From RGIG7179 sp051893555 (lineage in GTDB: Bacteria; Bacillota; Clostridia; Peptostreptococcales; Anaerovoracaceae): a stretch of 64,000 nucleotides of DNA. The notes below the pieces were generated by a model. The model made no database searches. It had not been told where the DNA came from and saw only the letters and a list, made by a program, of their open reading frames with translations. Shown piece after piece: positions 16,469 to 24,316 of this stretch; within the stretch, counting starts at the first letter, position 1, and the number at the start of each line of letters is the position of its first letter. Position numbers and translations under genes: made by a program. The stretch is taken from NCBI GenBank assembly GCA_051893555.1, contig JBJFHL010000062.1, positions 46,187 to 110,186 of the forward strand. Direction: 5' to 3'.

Positions 16469-18472
16469 ATGGATATGGCGAAGCATTTTACGTATAAATC
16501 ATATGCCTGGAGCCTGGGAACGACCAGCTTCAGAATGGCTGATTTTCACAGAAAAGTGGAGGAACAGCTGATTTTATTGGATGCATTCTGGAATGTTCCT
16601 GAAAATAAAAGCAGAATCTGGAAATCCAATGCGCAAACGCAGTCATTGTATTATGATTTTCTGTTTGAAAAGGGATTTATCTCCGGTGAAATACAGAACA
16701 GTCCAGATAAGAAATCAAAAACAGCAAGGCAGAAAACGTCCGGACTCGTTGATATAGGTCTGATCTATAACGACAGAAGACTGACGCCTGTAGGAAAAAA
16801 GCTATTGGACATGTGTCGCTCCGGAGATTTTAGCTGTGATAATGAGTTTCAGATCCCACGGGACAGTTATCTGTATTTGAAACAAATATTGAAGACAGTA
16901 TATAAAACGGAGGATTGGAAGGTACGTCCCTTTTTAGCAGCCGGAAAGGTATTGATGGAATGTGATGGCTATTTGTCTGAAAAAGAATTTACATACCTGC
17001 TTCCATTATGTGTAAGTGAAGATATTACAAAGGAAATTATAAAACAGATAAGAAACTACAGGGAAGGAAAGACCACGTTGAATCGGATCATTACGGAATC
17101 TGTCCTCTGCAGATATAATTATCCTTCTGCATTGCATTACTTTGTGCATTCGGCGAAAACACCTGAAGATATCATGGTGACAGGAATGAACAGAGATGGG
17201 ATTCGGCATGATGCGTGCTATACATCGCTGTATCAGGAATTAAAACGAGTATATCTTGATCGAAAGCAGGAAGCGATTCCTTCTCTGATGAAAGCCGCGC
17301 GAGCGGTGAAAAACAAGCCGGGTACTTTGTGGAGAGGTTTGCTGTTTTCGAATGCTCGCAGATGTACGAGCTTTTCCGATCTTGCACCGAATGATTTTGA
17401 TTCTGTGCATACGGAAGAGCAATTTGACAGGTGCTTTTTTTCTTATCTTCATTTAAATAAGATCAAGGCAACGCTCCGTGACTATATGGATCTGAACCGA
17501 AGGTATTTAAAGATCACGGACGCGTTTCTGTTTGAGGATGGGAAGGTGACATTCACACCTTTCTTTGATTACTTCTTTCGGACGAATGCGGGAAAGGTGT
17601 TTGAAGATACTTTTTCAGACTGTGATTTGCTGACGGAAGATTGTGATATAGAAACCATAAACAAACATTTACGCTTTCATGAAAATGAAGTCATCCGGAT
17701 ATTCAATGCAGAAAATGCGCTTTCAGCGCATTCCTTGGAGGAAGTTTATGACTTCCTCGAAAATGACCGTTATCTGCGGTTTCGTAAGCTGATTGATACG
17801 CGATTCCCTGATCCGGTCATTCTATCCATGCTTGATAAATTTGAGAGCCGTGATCAGGATGCAGATCTGATCAGCCTTGCCGGCGGTGAGGCTGATGTAC
17901 CTACCATATTCGAATATATCGTTGCAGTTGTCTGGTACAGAATAAGCGGATATACGGGAAAGATACTGGATTATATGAATCTGTCACTGGATATGAATCT
18001 GCTGCCCAGAACACATGCTGGCGGTGGGGAATCAGATATCGTATATAAATATGCGGAAACACCGTTTTATCCGTCACATTCCCTTCTGATTGAATGCACG
18101 CTTATGGAGGGTACGACGCAGAGACATGGAGAAATGGAACCTGTATCCAGACATCTGGCCAATTATATGATCGATGAAGATGAAAATGCATACTGCACCT
18201 TTGTTTCCAATAACTTGCATGCCTCTGTTATTTCGGACTTCAGAATGCGAAGAAGTTTTCCGTACTATAGAAACGAACGTGACCATGTGAATGGAATGAA
18301 GATCATTCCGCTGCATACGAGAGAACTGAAGCGCATCATCGAGAAGAAGCTGTCATATGCACAGTTATATAAAATATTTGATGACGCATTTGTTTCTGAC
18401 GAGGAAGAGGCTCCGCCTGCATGGTATGACACCTGTGTCAGGGGAAAAATTGATTCAATACAGGAGGGATAA
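16469..18472 (+). CDS. Probable type IIS restriction endonuclease, AlwI-like
   Basis: 667 residues, no membrane segment. The N-terminus (YAWSLGTTSFR, about residues 12-22) and C-terminal core are reminiscent of AlwI/PleI/BstNBI-type nucleases. A candidate metal site is Asp523 (GGGESDIVY) with Glu542 (LIECTL) and nearby GEMEPVSRHL, a D...EXT arrangement used by this group in place of PD-(D/E)XK. The long N-terminal part would recognise DNA. It directly follows the double methyltransferase, which independently argues for a nuclease. ATG 16469 overlaps closely with a second ATG at 16475; gaggt (16464-16468) is better spaced for the second. Composition is A+T-richer than the flanking housekeeping genes, consistent with acquisition. 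The AlwI relationship is from memory of motifs, not alignment. Confidence 0.72.
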   Translation: MDMAKHFTYKSYAWSLGTTSFRMADFHRKVEEQLILLDAFWNVPENKSRIWKSNAQTQSLYYDFLFEKGFISGEIQNSPDKKSKTARQKTSGLVDIGLIYNDRRLTPVGKKLLDMCRSGDFSCDNEFQIPRDSYLYLKQILKTVYKTEDWKVRPFLAAGKVLMECDGYLSEKEFTYLLPLCVSEDITKEIIKQIRNYREGKTTLNRIITESVLCRYNYPSALHYFVHSAKTPEDIMVTGMNRDGIRHDACYTSLYQELKRVYLDRKQEAIPSLMKAARAVKNKPGTLWRGLLFSNARRCTSFSDLAPNDFDSVHTEEQFDRCFFSYLHLNKIKATLRDYMDLNRRYLKITDAFLFEDGKVTFTPFFDYFFRTNAGKVFEDTFSDCDLLTEDCDIETINKHLRFHENEVIRIFNAENALSAHSLEEVYDFLENDRYLRFRKLIDTRFPDPVILSMLDKFESRDQDADLISLAGGEADVPTIFEYIVAVVWYRISGYTGKILDYMNLSLDMNLLPRTHAGGGESDIVYKYAETPFYPSHSLLIECTLMEGTTQRHGEMEPVSRHLANYMIDEDENAYCTFVSNNLHASVISDFRMRRSFPYYRNERDHVNGMKIIPLHTRELKRIIEKKLSYAQLYKIFDDAFVSDEEEAPPAWYDTCVRGKIDSIQEG

Positions 18473-18476
18473 CAAT

Positions 18477-19127
18477 ATGGAAGAGAGTAAAGCATTGGGA
18501 CATGATGATGCGTCCGGTTTTTTATTCGCAAAGGAAATGCTGAACGGGGATGTTACAGCGGCTGTAAACTTCGATCGACTTATGAAGCATCCCAGGGAGG
18601 GATTTATTATCATGGAGTATCTGCTTTGCGAAGAAGACCAGATGGAAAAGCACAATACGACACCATATACAAGCCATCCAAACAAATATTGGAATAAAAA
18701 CAAAAGAAAATTTCTTTCGCTATGGAGAGCTGCACTGGATTTACATGGTTCACTGTATTTGGTGAATTACGCGAAAAAAGGAACAAAATTTGAAGATCAG
18801 ATTCTCTGTATTAAAGTAAAAGGAATGAATGAGTACGGAATCTTTGAACAGGAAACGAAAAAATATACCCGTGCTTCATTTCAGGCATGGTTCAGAGCGC
18901 TGAACCGGGAATGCCTGGGGCCGGAGGATGAGATCCTTGCGAAACAACCGATATACATCAGAAACGGTTTTTACCATTCCAACAACAAGTGCAGTTTTTT
19001 AAGAGGAAAAAAGGACTACTCCTGCTGCGATATCCATGATGAATGGTATTACAGTAATTACACATATTGCAGAGAGTGTTATCCAAATGGGATATGTGAT
19101 AAAATGGAAAATACAAAAACTCCCTAA
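18477..19127 (+). CDS. Unknown protein in the restriction-modification unit, Cys-rich C-terminus
   Basis: 216 residues from the ATG at 18477, which follows aggaggg by 6 bp; only 4 bp separate it from the nuclease stop, so it is the third gene of the unit. I do not recognise the family. The middle (about 85-150) has an alternating strand pattern around SLYLVNYAKKG and DQILCIKVKGM, and an aromatic-rich helix ASFQAWFRALNREC. The last 50 residues hold Cys, CC, His, Cys-X2-Cys (YCRECYP), spaced like a zinc-binding module, preceded by YIRNGFYHSNNKCSF. It could be a control protein, a specificity partner or an accessory nuclease. No signal peptide or membrane segment. Confidence 0.6.
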   Translation: MEESKALGHDDASGFLFAKEMLNGDVTAAVNFDRLMKHPREGFIIMEYLLCEEDQMEKHNTTPYTSHPNKYWNKNKRKFLSLWRAALDLHGSLYLVNYAKKGTKFEDQILCIKVKGMNEYGIFEQETKKYTRASFQAWFRALNRECLGPEDEILAKQPIYIRNGFYHSNNKCSFLRGKKDYSCCDIHDEWYYSNYTYCRECYPNGICDKMENTKTP

Positions 19128-19173
19128 ACTATGACATTTAAGCCCTAAAAAACGACATTTTTGAAAAAAAGTT

Positions 19174-19201
19174 TTGCTTTTTCCTGAAAAATCCATATAA
19201 T
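19174..19201 (+). promoter_or_regulatory. Promoter upstream of the DUF5688 pair
   Basis: -35 TTGCTT (19174-19179), 16-bp spacer, -10 TATAAT (19196-19201). Predicted transcription start about 19207-19208, which leaves a 140-nt untranslated leader before the TTG start at 19348. Confidence 0.6.
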
Positions 19202-19207
19202 CTGAAC

Positions 19208-19347
19208 CACAGGACCGGTTCAGACCGACGGAGGAATTTCCCGTCTGTGCTGACGAGTGACAGATGGAAAAGTCCTGACGTGCAGGTCTGCCGGTCTGTT
19301 ATATTTTGCGCAGAAAAAGAGGGAAAGCAGAAAGGGGAGAGCAAACC
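19208..19347 (+). promoter_or_regulatory. Structured 5' leader RNA upstream of DUF5688 genes (candidate)
   Basis: Bases 19214-19226 (ACCGGttCAGACC) pair with 19285-19295 (GGTCTGCCGGT), giving 11 base pairs with a 2-nt bulge that close a domain. Inside are GACGG (19227-19231) with CCGTC (19241-19245) and, as an alternative or second arm, TCTGT (19244-19248) with ACAGA (19260-19264); a CTGACG hexamer also occurs twice (19250 and 19274). The closing stem begins a few nt after the predicted transcription start. It resembles a riboswitch or regulatory leader architecture but matches no class I know, and no terminator hairpin follows. Confidence 0.4.
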
Positions 19348-20238
19348 TTGAACTACGAAAGCTTCAAAAAGGAAATACAGAAACAGATCCTGGATCATCT
19401 GCCGGAAGGCAAAGAAGGGTGGACTGTAAAAATGGAACAGATTCGAAAGGTGAACCGGCTGCTGGACGGCATGATCCTTATGCCGCCGAATTACGCACAA
19501 CCGCCTTATGGTGTGGGACTGACATTTTACATGGAGGAATATTTTGAACTGTATCGAAAGGGTACGCCAATCGAAAAAATTCTGGAAGAGATTGCACGGA
19601 TGACCAAAGAGTATGTGCCGTCAGAGCAACTGACGGATTCATTCTTTCATCCGGAAAAAGTAAAAAATCAGATCATTATGGAACTGATCCACCGGCAGCG
19701 GAACCGGAAACTTCTGGAGACATTGCCGCATCGGGATTTTCTGGATCTGGCGGTGATCTACCGAATCCTGATGAAGGACGAGGAGCGAGGGTATTATTGC
19801 TCGACGGTAAACTATGAAATGATGAAGCTGCTTGCGATGACGGAGGAGAGGCTGTATCAGGCTGCACGCGAATATATGCCGGCGGAGCTGCCGTTCGCTG
19901 CACGGAATTTTGAAAATAAATTCATGATCATTTCCAACCTGCGTGAGATGTTCGGCGCGTCGGTACTGCTGTTTCCGAATGTGCTGGATCAGGTATGTGA
20001 GGAGCTTGGCGGAAATCTGTATATTCTGCCGGCTTCCGGAAATAAGATCTGCGTGGAAAGAGAAAATCCGAAGCGGCTTGGAGAAATGCAAAAAATGCTG
20101 AGAGATTTTTATCATATGAGCAATGATCCGGATGATATGCTTTCCGATCAGGTCTACTTTTACCGATGGCATTCCGGACAGGTTGAGATTATGCCGGATG
20201 CAGCGGATTTTAAGGATGAGGAAGGAGGAAGAGAATGA
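19348..20238 (+). CDS. DUF5688 family protein (first of a tandem pair)
   Basis: 296 residues from a TTG start chosen because aaaggggaga lies 7 bp upstream and because the resulting N-terminus (NYESFKKEIQKQI) aligns with that of the next gene (SYERFRQEVMNRI). The function is unknown. Family hallmarks visible: an FYMEEYFELYRKGTPIEKILEEI helix near residue 60, PHRDFLDLAVIYRI near 130, LLFPNVLDQVCEELGGNLYILP near 210, and LSDQVYFYRW at the end. No membrane segment or signal peptide. DUF5688 genes are typical of gut Clostridia, often in tandem copies. It overlaps the next gene by 4 bp (ATGA). Confidence 0.8.
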   Translation: MNYESFKKEIQKQILDHLPEGKEGWTVKMEQIRKVNRLLDGMILMPPNYAQPPYGVGLTFYMEEYFELYRKGTPIEKILEEIARMTKEYVPSEQLTDSFFHPEKVKNQIIMELIHRQRNRKLLETLPHRDFLDLAVIYRILMKDEERGYYCSTVNYEMMKLLAMTEERLYQAAREYMPAELPFAARNFENKFMIISNLREMFGASVLLFPNVLDQVCEELGGNLYILPASGNKICVERENPKRLGEMQKMLRDFYHMSNDPDDMLSDQVYFYRWHSGQVEIMPDAADFKDEEGGRE

Positions 20239-21224
20239 TCAGCTACGAAAGATTTCGTCAGGAAGTCATGAACCGGATAAAGTCCTATCTGCCGGAAAGC
20301 TATGCAGGATGGAAACTGCGTATGGAAACCGAATATAAGATCAATCAGATTCTGGACTGTCTTACCCTGTATCCGCCGGGAAATCTGAAACTGACTGCAG
20401 TCCCCCAATTCTATCTGCAGGAGTATTATCAATTGTATCTGAAGGGGGTCTCTGCAGATTTTATACTGCGTATGATCGCTTCACGAATTGAAAATGTACC
20501 ATCTCCCGAAGAGGTGGAACAGTCCGGTTTCGATATTCTGAAATTTCAGGACAGTGTGGTAATGCAGCTTGTTCATCGGTTTCGAAATCATGTATTTCTG
20601 AAAAGCGTGCCGCACCGTCCATTTCTGGATCTGGCGGTGATCTATCGAATCATGGTTTTCGATGAAAAGGGAAAGTGGGCAGGTGCTGTGATCAATCACA
20701 CCATGCTGAACGCCATGGGAATTTCGGAGGAGAAACTGTTTGAACGGGCATACAGACATACTCCCGAGGCGCTTCCGTTTCAGCTGACAGATACCCGGGA
20801 ATTGCTGCCGTGTAAGGGAATCTGTCGGGAGGATTGTACTGCGGATTGCGGGGAGAACTGCTGCAAAGTGCTGCAGAAGTATGCAGACACAGGCGAAGAT
20901 GGGAAAAACACTTTCGCATGTATATTGCGGGAACAGAAAACGAAAATGCTTATGCTGTCCAATGAAAGTGAACAGTTCGGTGCTGCTGCCATGTTATATC
21001 CGGAGCAGCTCAATGCGGCATGTGACAAGCTGGACGGCAGCATATACATCCTCCCTGGCAGCATGCATGAACTGTATCTTGTCCGTGAAGAGCCGGAGAA
21101 ACTGGGATTTTACCGGAAACTGGTCATGCATGCGGGAAGTGATGTGGTGGACGAGACGGATTGGCTGTCTGAACAGGTGTACCGATACAATCCGAAAACC
21201 GGGAAGGTGCGAGTGGCATTATAG
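20235..21224 (+). CDS. DUF5688 family protein with Cys-rich insertion (second of pair)
   Basis: 329 residues, paralogous to the preceding protein along its whole length (FYLQEYYQLYLKG, PHRPFLDLAVIYRIM, AAMLYPEQLNAACDKLDGS, LSEQVYRYNP). It differs by an insertion of about 40 residues (about 192-232) containing the Cys pattern CKGICREDCTADCGENCC, seven cysteines within 18 residues, absent from its partner. That density suggests a metal or Fe-S site, or a redox switch. Start ATG overlaps the previous stop (ATGA), so translation is coupled. Function unknown. The gene is followed by a hairpin shared with the convergent HAD gene. Confidence 0.8.
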   Translation: MISYERFRQEVMNRIKSYLPESYAGWKLRMETEYKINQILDCLTLYPPGNLKLTAVPQFYLQEYYQLYLKGVSADFILRMIASRIENVPSPEEVEQSGFDILKFQDSVVMQLVHRFRNHVFLKSVPHRPFLDLAVIYRIMVFDEKGKWAGAVINHTMLNAMGISEEKLFERAYRHTPEALPFQLTDTRELLPCKGICREDCTADCGENCCKVLQKYADTGEDGKNTFACILREQKTKMLMLSNESEQFGAAAMLYPEQLNAACDKLDGSIYILPGSMHELYLVREEPEKLGFYRKLVMHAGSDVVDETDWLSEQVYRYNPKTGKVRVAL

Positions 21225-21242
21225 CGTCTGACGGATCATGAA

Positions 21243-21269
21243 AGGACGCCGGCTTAAAGCAGGCGTCCT
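21243..21269 (-). terminator. Hairpin at the end of the riboflavin operon
   Basis: Eight-base-pair stem AGGACGCC / GGCGTCCT (21243-21250 with 21262-21269); the HAD stop codon lies in the loop. On the minus strand it is followed by tttcatg, a weak U tract. It probably ends the rib transcript and could also act on the DUF5688 transcript. Confidence 0.55.
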
Positions 21270-21904
21270 ATGGCTTCCGGAAGATCCCGGATCTCTTGTA
21301 TTACTGTATTCGCTTCGCAAAATTCATCCTCTCGGCCGTATCCGTAGTTGCAGGCAATGGAGAGTAACCCGTGCTTTTCTGCGACCTGCATATCGTGAAA
21401 CCGGTCTCCGATGACAATGTAAGGACCGGGATGATCCTTTTGAATCCGAAGGAAGATTTCATATTTCGGCATGTAATCATAGTCTTCGCTGCAGTAAAAT
21501 CCATCGAAATACCGTTCCAGACCGAAGGCGGACTGATGTTGTTTCATATAGGCTTTTTTACAGTTACTGAGGAAGAGCAGGCAGTGTCCGGCGTTTTTCA
21601 GCTGCAGCAAGGTCTCTTCAGTGCCGGGGAAAAGGCGCGCCTGCCCTTCTGCGATGCGCCGTACCATTTCTGCAGTGACAACTGCACTGGCATCCATGAG
21701 CCTGCTCCAGGGCTGATTCGGAAGGAGGGTTGTCCACATTTCTTTCGGTGAATACCCAAGCCAGCTTTTGATCTCCTCGTCCGTGAAGTCCCGGTCCGGA
21801 GCCAGTCCGCGCTGCACCAGGGTGCGGTATGCCAGCCGGAAGGCAGGAATATAGATATGGGCTGTATCATGGAGTGTTCCATCGTAGTCAAAGAGAAGAT
21901 TCAT
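21254..21904 (-). CDS. HAD-family phosphatase, last gene of the riboflavin operon
   Basis: 216 residues, Mg-dependent phosphohydrolase. Motif I DYDGT (residues 6-10; nucleophile Asp6, acid Asp8), motif II Ser113 (LLFLSN), motif III Lys147 (PKYEIF) and motif IV GDRFHD (166-171). An alpha-helical cap of about 70 residues follows motif I, as in phosphoglycolate phosphatase-like subfamily I enzymes. It starts 12 bp after the ribH stop and ahead of the operon terminator. In riboflavin synthesis, 5-amino-6-(5-phosphoribitylamino)uracil must be dephosphorylated between RibD and RibH, and HAD enzymes (for example YcsE, YigB, YbjI) do this in other bacteria. The context suggests the same job here; a generic phosphatase is the alternative. 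Confidence 0.85.
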   Translation of the reverse strand: MNLLFDYDGTLHDTAHIYIPAFRLAYRTLVQRGLAPDRDFTDEEIKSWLGYSPKEMWTTLLPNQPWSRLMDASAVVTAEMVRRIAEGQARLFPGTEETLLQLKNAGHCLLFLSNCKKAYMKQHQSAFGLERYFDGFYCSEDYDYMPKYEIFLRIQKDHPGPYIVIGDRFHDMQVAEKHGLLSIACNYGYGREDEFCEANTVIQEIRDLPEAIGRLL

Positions 21905-21916
21905 TTTAATGTGCCT

Positions 21917-22393
21917 TTAACCTTCGATGGACCGGATCAGGTTGACCATTTCAATGGCACCTTCCGCGCATTCGCTGCCCTTGTTTCCAGCTTTCGTACC
22001 GGCACGTTCGATGGCCTGCTCGATGTTTTCGGTGGTCAGAACACCGAACATGACAGGAATGCTGCTGTTTAAGGATACCTGCGCGATGCCCTTGGATACT
22101 TCGCTGCAGACATAGTCATAATGGGATGTATTTCCGCGGATCACAGCACCCAGACAGATGATCGCGTCGTACTTTCCGGTCTGTGCCATCTTGGAAGCGA
22201 TGAGGGGAATTTCAAACGCGCCAGGCACCCATGCAACATCGATATCATCTTCTTTTACATCATGGCGCTGCAGAGTATCGATGGCGCCGGACAGAAGCTT
22301 GGATGTGATAAATTCGTTGAATCGTGCGGCAACAATGCCGATTCTGGTGTTTCGGGAGACTAATTTTCCTTCGTAAATGTTCATAGTTTTCAT
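21917..22393 (-). CDS. ribH: 6,7-dimethyl-8-ribityllumazine synthase
   Basis: 158 residues. Condenses 5-amino-6-ribitylaminouracil with 3,4-dihydroxy-2-butanone 4-phosphate. Conserved signatures: IGIVAARFNEFIT (about 18-30), the substrate-binding VPGAFEIPL (about 55-63), CLGAVIRGNTSHYDYVCSEVSKGI (about 80-104) with the catalytic His, and the phosphate-binding FGVLTTENIEQAIERAGTKAGNKG (about 115-138). Length is normal for an icosahedral-type enzyme. It is fourth in the operon, 47 bp after ribBA, with aaaggaatg upstream of its ATG. Confidence 0.98.
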   Translation of the reverse strand: MKTMNIYEGKLVSRNTRIGIVAARFNEFITSKLLSGAIDTLQRHDVKEDDIDVAWVPGAFEIPLIASKMAQTGKYDAIICLGAVIRGNTSHYDYVCSEVSKGIAQVSLNSSIPVMFGVLTTENIEQAIERAGTKAGNKGSECAEGAIEMVNLIRSIEG

Positions 22394-22440
22394 TCCTTTC
22401 GTCTTGCTTTTTTCGTGGTGTTCTATTTTTGAGTTTCCGC

Positions 22441-23646
22441 TTAGTATTGAAGCAAATGGCCCATTTTTTCCTGTTTTGTTTTCAGGTAGAACAGGTCATG
22501 GGTATTGGCGGCGATCTGAATCGGAACGCGCTCGATGATTTCCATACCGAAATCTTTCAGCTGATAGACCTTATCCGGGTTGTTTGTCAGAAGGCGTAGG
22601 GTTTTCGCACCCAGATCCTGCAGGATCTGGGCACCGATGAAGTATTCCCGCAGGTCGCCTGCGAAACCGAGGGCCAGGTTGGCTTCCAGGGTATCCATTC
22701 CCTGATCCTGCAGCTCATAAGCGCGCAGTTTGTTGATCAGACCGATTCCACGGCCTTCCTGGCGCATGTACAGGAGAATACCGCGGCCTTCTGCATTGAT
22801 CTGCTGCATGGCAGCTGCGAACTGCTGTCCGCAGTCACAGCGCTGGGAGCCGAAGGCATCGCCGGTAAGACACTCGGAATGTACCCGGCAGAGCAGGTTT
22901 TCACCGCTTCCTATATCACCCTTGACCAGTGCCACATGGTGTTCACCATTTAACTTGTTCACATAGCCGTAGGCGACGAAGTCGCCGTAGCGTGTCGGCA
23001 TTTTTGTTTTTGCTACCTGTTCCACCAGCTTTTCGTGTTTCTTCCGGTATTCCTGCAGCGCTTTGACGGAAATAAATTTAATCCCGTATTTTTTTGCAAG
23101 CTCCTTCAGTTCCGGTGTGCGCATCATGGTGCCGTCTTCCCGCATGATCTCACAGCAGAGACCGCATTCTTTCAGTCCCGCCAGGCGCATCAGGTCTACC
23201 GTGGCTTCCGTATGACCGTTTCGTTCCAGAACGCCGTTCTTCTTGGCCAGAAGCGGGAACATATGGCCGGGTCGCCGGAAATCATCTGCTCTGGCGCCTT
23301 CGCTGACACACATTCTGGCAGTATAGCCGCGCTCCTCCGCGGAGATACCGGTGGTGGTGTTTACATGGTCGATGGAGACCGTAAAAGCAGTACAATGATT
23401 ATCTGTGTTGTAGTCCACCATCTGCGGCAGCTGCAGCTTCTGGCAGTAGTAGCTGCTCATGGGCATACAGATCAGACCTTTTCCGTGAACAGCCATAAAG
23501 TTTACATTTTCCGTGGTGGCATATTCTGCTGCACAGATGAAATCGCCTTCATTTTCTCTGTCCGGATCGTCCGTGCAGAGGATAATCTTTCCCTGCCGCA
23601 GATCTTCCAGGGCTTCCTCAATGGTGTTGAATCTGAAATCTTCCAT
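22441..23646 (-). CDS. ribBA: Bifunctional 3,4-DHBP synthase / GTP cyclohydrolase II
   Basis: 401 residues from the ATG at 23646, which follows agaaaggaaacgag; the frame is open upstream but those codons overlap ribE. N-terminal DHBP synthase (about 1-200): DDPDRENEGDFICAAE is the acidic catalytic loop, with GRPGHMFPLLAKKNGVLERNGHTEA further on. C-terminal GTP cyclohydrolase II (about 205-401): zinc Cys in HSECLTGDAFGSQRCDCG and RQEGRGIGLINKLRAYELQD. Both active sites look intact, so it feeds both branches of riboflavin synthesis. Spacing to ribE is 16 bp. Confidence 0.98.
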   Translation of the reverse strand: MEDFRFNTIEEALEDLRQGKIILCTDDPDRENEGDFICAAEYATTENVNFMAVHGKGLICMPMSSYYCQKLQLPQMVDYNTDNHCTAFTVSIDHVNTTTGISAEERGYTARMCVSEGARADDFRRPGHMFPLLAKKNGVLERNGHTEATVDLMRLAGLKECGLCCEIMREDGTMMRTPELKELAKKYGIKFISVKALQEYRKKHEKLVEQVAKTKMPTRYGDFVAYGYVNKLNGEHHVALVKGDIGSGENLLCRVHSECLTGDAFGSQRCDCGQQFAAAMQQINAEGRGILLYMRQEGRGIGLINKLRAYELQDQGMDTLEANLALGFAGDLREYFIGAQILQDLGAKTLRLLTNNPDKVYQLKDFGMEIIERVPIQIAANTHDLFYLKTKQEKMGHLLQY

Positions 23647-23662
23647 AATCTCGTTTCCTTTC

Positions 23663-24316
23663 TTAAAATCCGTATGTTTCAATGAAATCCATGGTAATAG
23701 ATGAAGTGTCTTTTTTCGGTCGGATCTCTGCAGGCTGCAGCAGTTTCTCCACATATTTGCCGATGATATCATTTTCCAGATTAACCATATCGCCCGCCTT
23801 TCGTCGGGAAAGGGTGGTCTGTGCTGCGGTATGGGGGATGATGGAAACACTGAAATCTCTACGGGTAACAGCTGCTACCGTCAGGCTGATTCCATCGATG
23901 GTGATGGAACCTTTTTCAATGATGTACCGAAGGATGGCAGGCGATGCATTGATCGTATACCAGACTGCAATATCATCCTGACGAATTGCAGCAATGGTTC
24001 CTGTACCATCGATGTGTCCCGATACAATGTGGCCGCCGAATCTTCCACCAGCTGCCATTGCACGCTCCAGATTTACCGGGCTTCCCTGACGGAGATTTCC
24101 CAGTGATGAACGGTTCAGTGTCTCATGCATGACGTCTGCAGTGAAATAACTGCTGCCGTGGGAAGTGACGGTCAGGCAGACGCCATTTACAGCAATGCTG
24201 TCTCCATCTTTTACGTCTTCCAAAACTTTTGCAGCCTGAATCGTAAGAAGGGAACTTGCCGGGCCGTGCTGTACAGCCTGAATGATTCCGATTTCTTCTA
24301 TGATTCCTGTAAACAA
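23663..24316 (-). CDS. ribE: Riboflavin synthase alpha subunit
   Basis: 217 residues. Converts two 6,7-dimethyl-8-ribityllumazine into riboflavin plus pyrimidine. Two lumazine-binding repeats: the first begins MFTGIIEEIG and includes GDSIAVNGVCLTV (about 38-50), the second includes GSITIDGISLTV (about 136-147). The start is a TTG at 24316, 19 bp inside ribD, with gaggtgatcc upstream; this overlap implies coupled translation. No alternative ATG fits the conserved N-terminus. Confidence 0.96.
   Translation of the reverse strand: MFTGIIEEIGIIQAVQHGPASSLLTIQAAKVLEDVKDGDSIAVNGVCLTVTSHGSSYFTADVMHETLNRSSLGNLRQGSPVNLERAMAAGGRFGGHIVSGHIDGTGTIAAIRQDDIAVWYTINASPAILRYIIEKGSITIDGISLTVAAVTRRDFSVSIIPHTAAQTTLSRRKAGDMVNLENDIIGKYVEKLLQPAEIRPKKDTSSITMDFIETYGF

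Noticed and set aside
18357..18476. Upstream extension of the third restriction-unit gene
   Set aside because: It would overlap the nuclease C-terminus in another frame; the ATG at 18477 has a strong SD.
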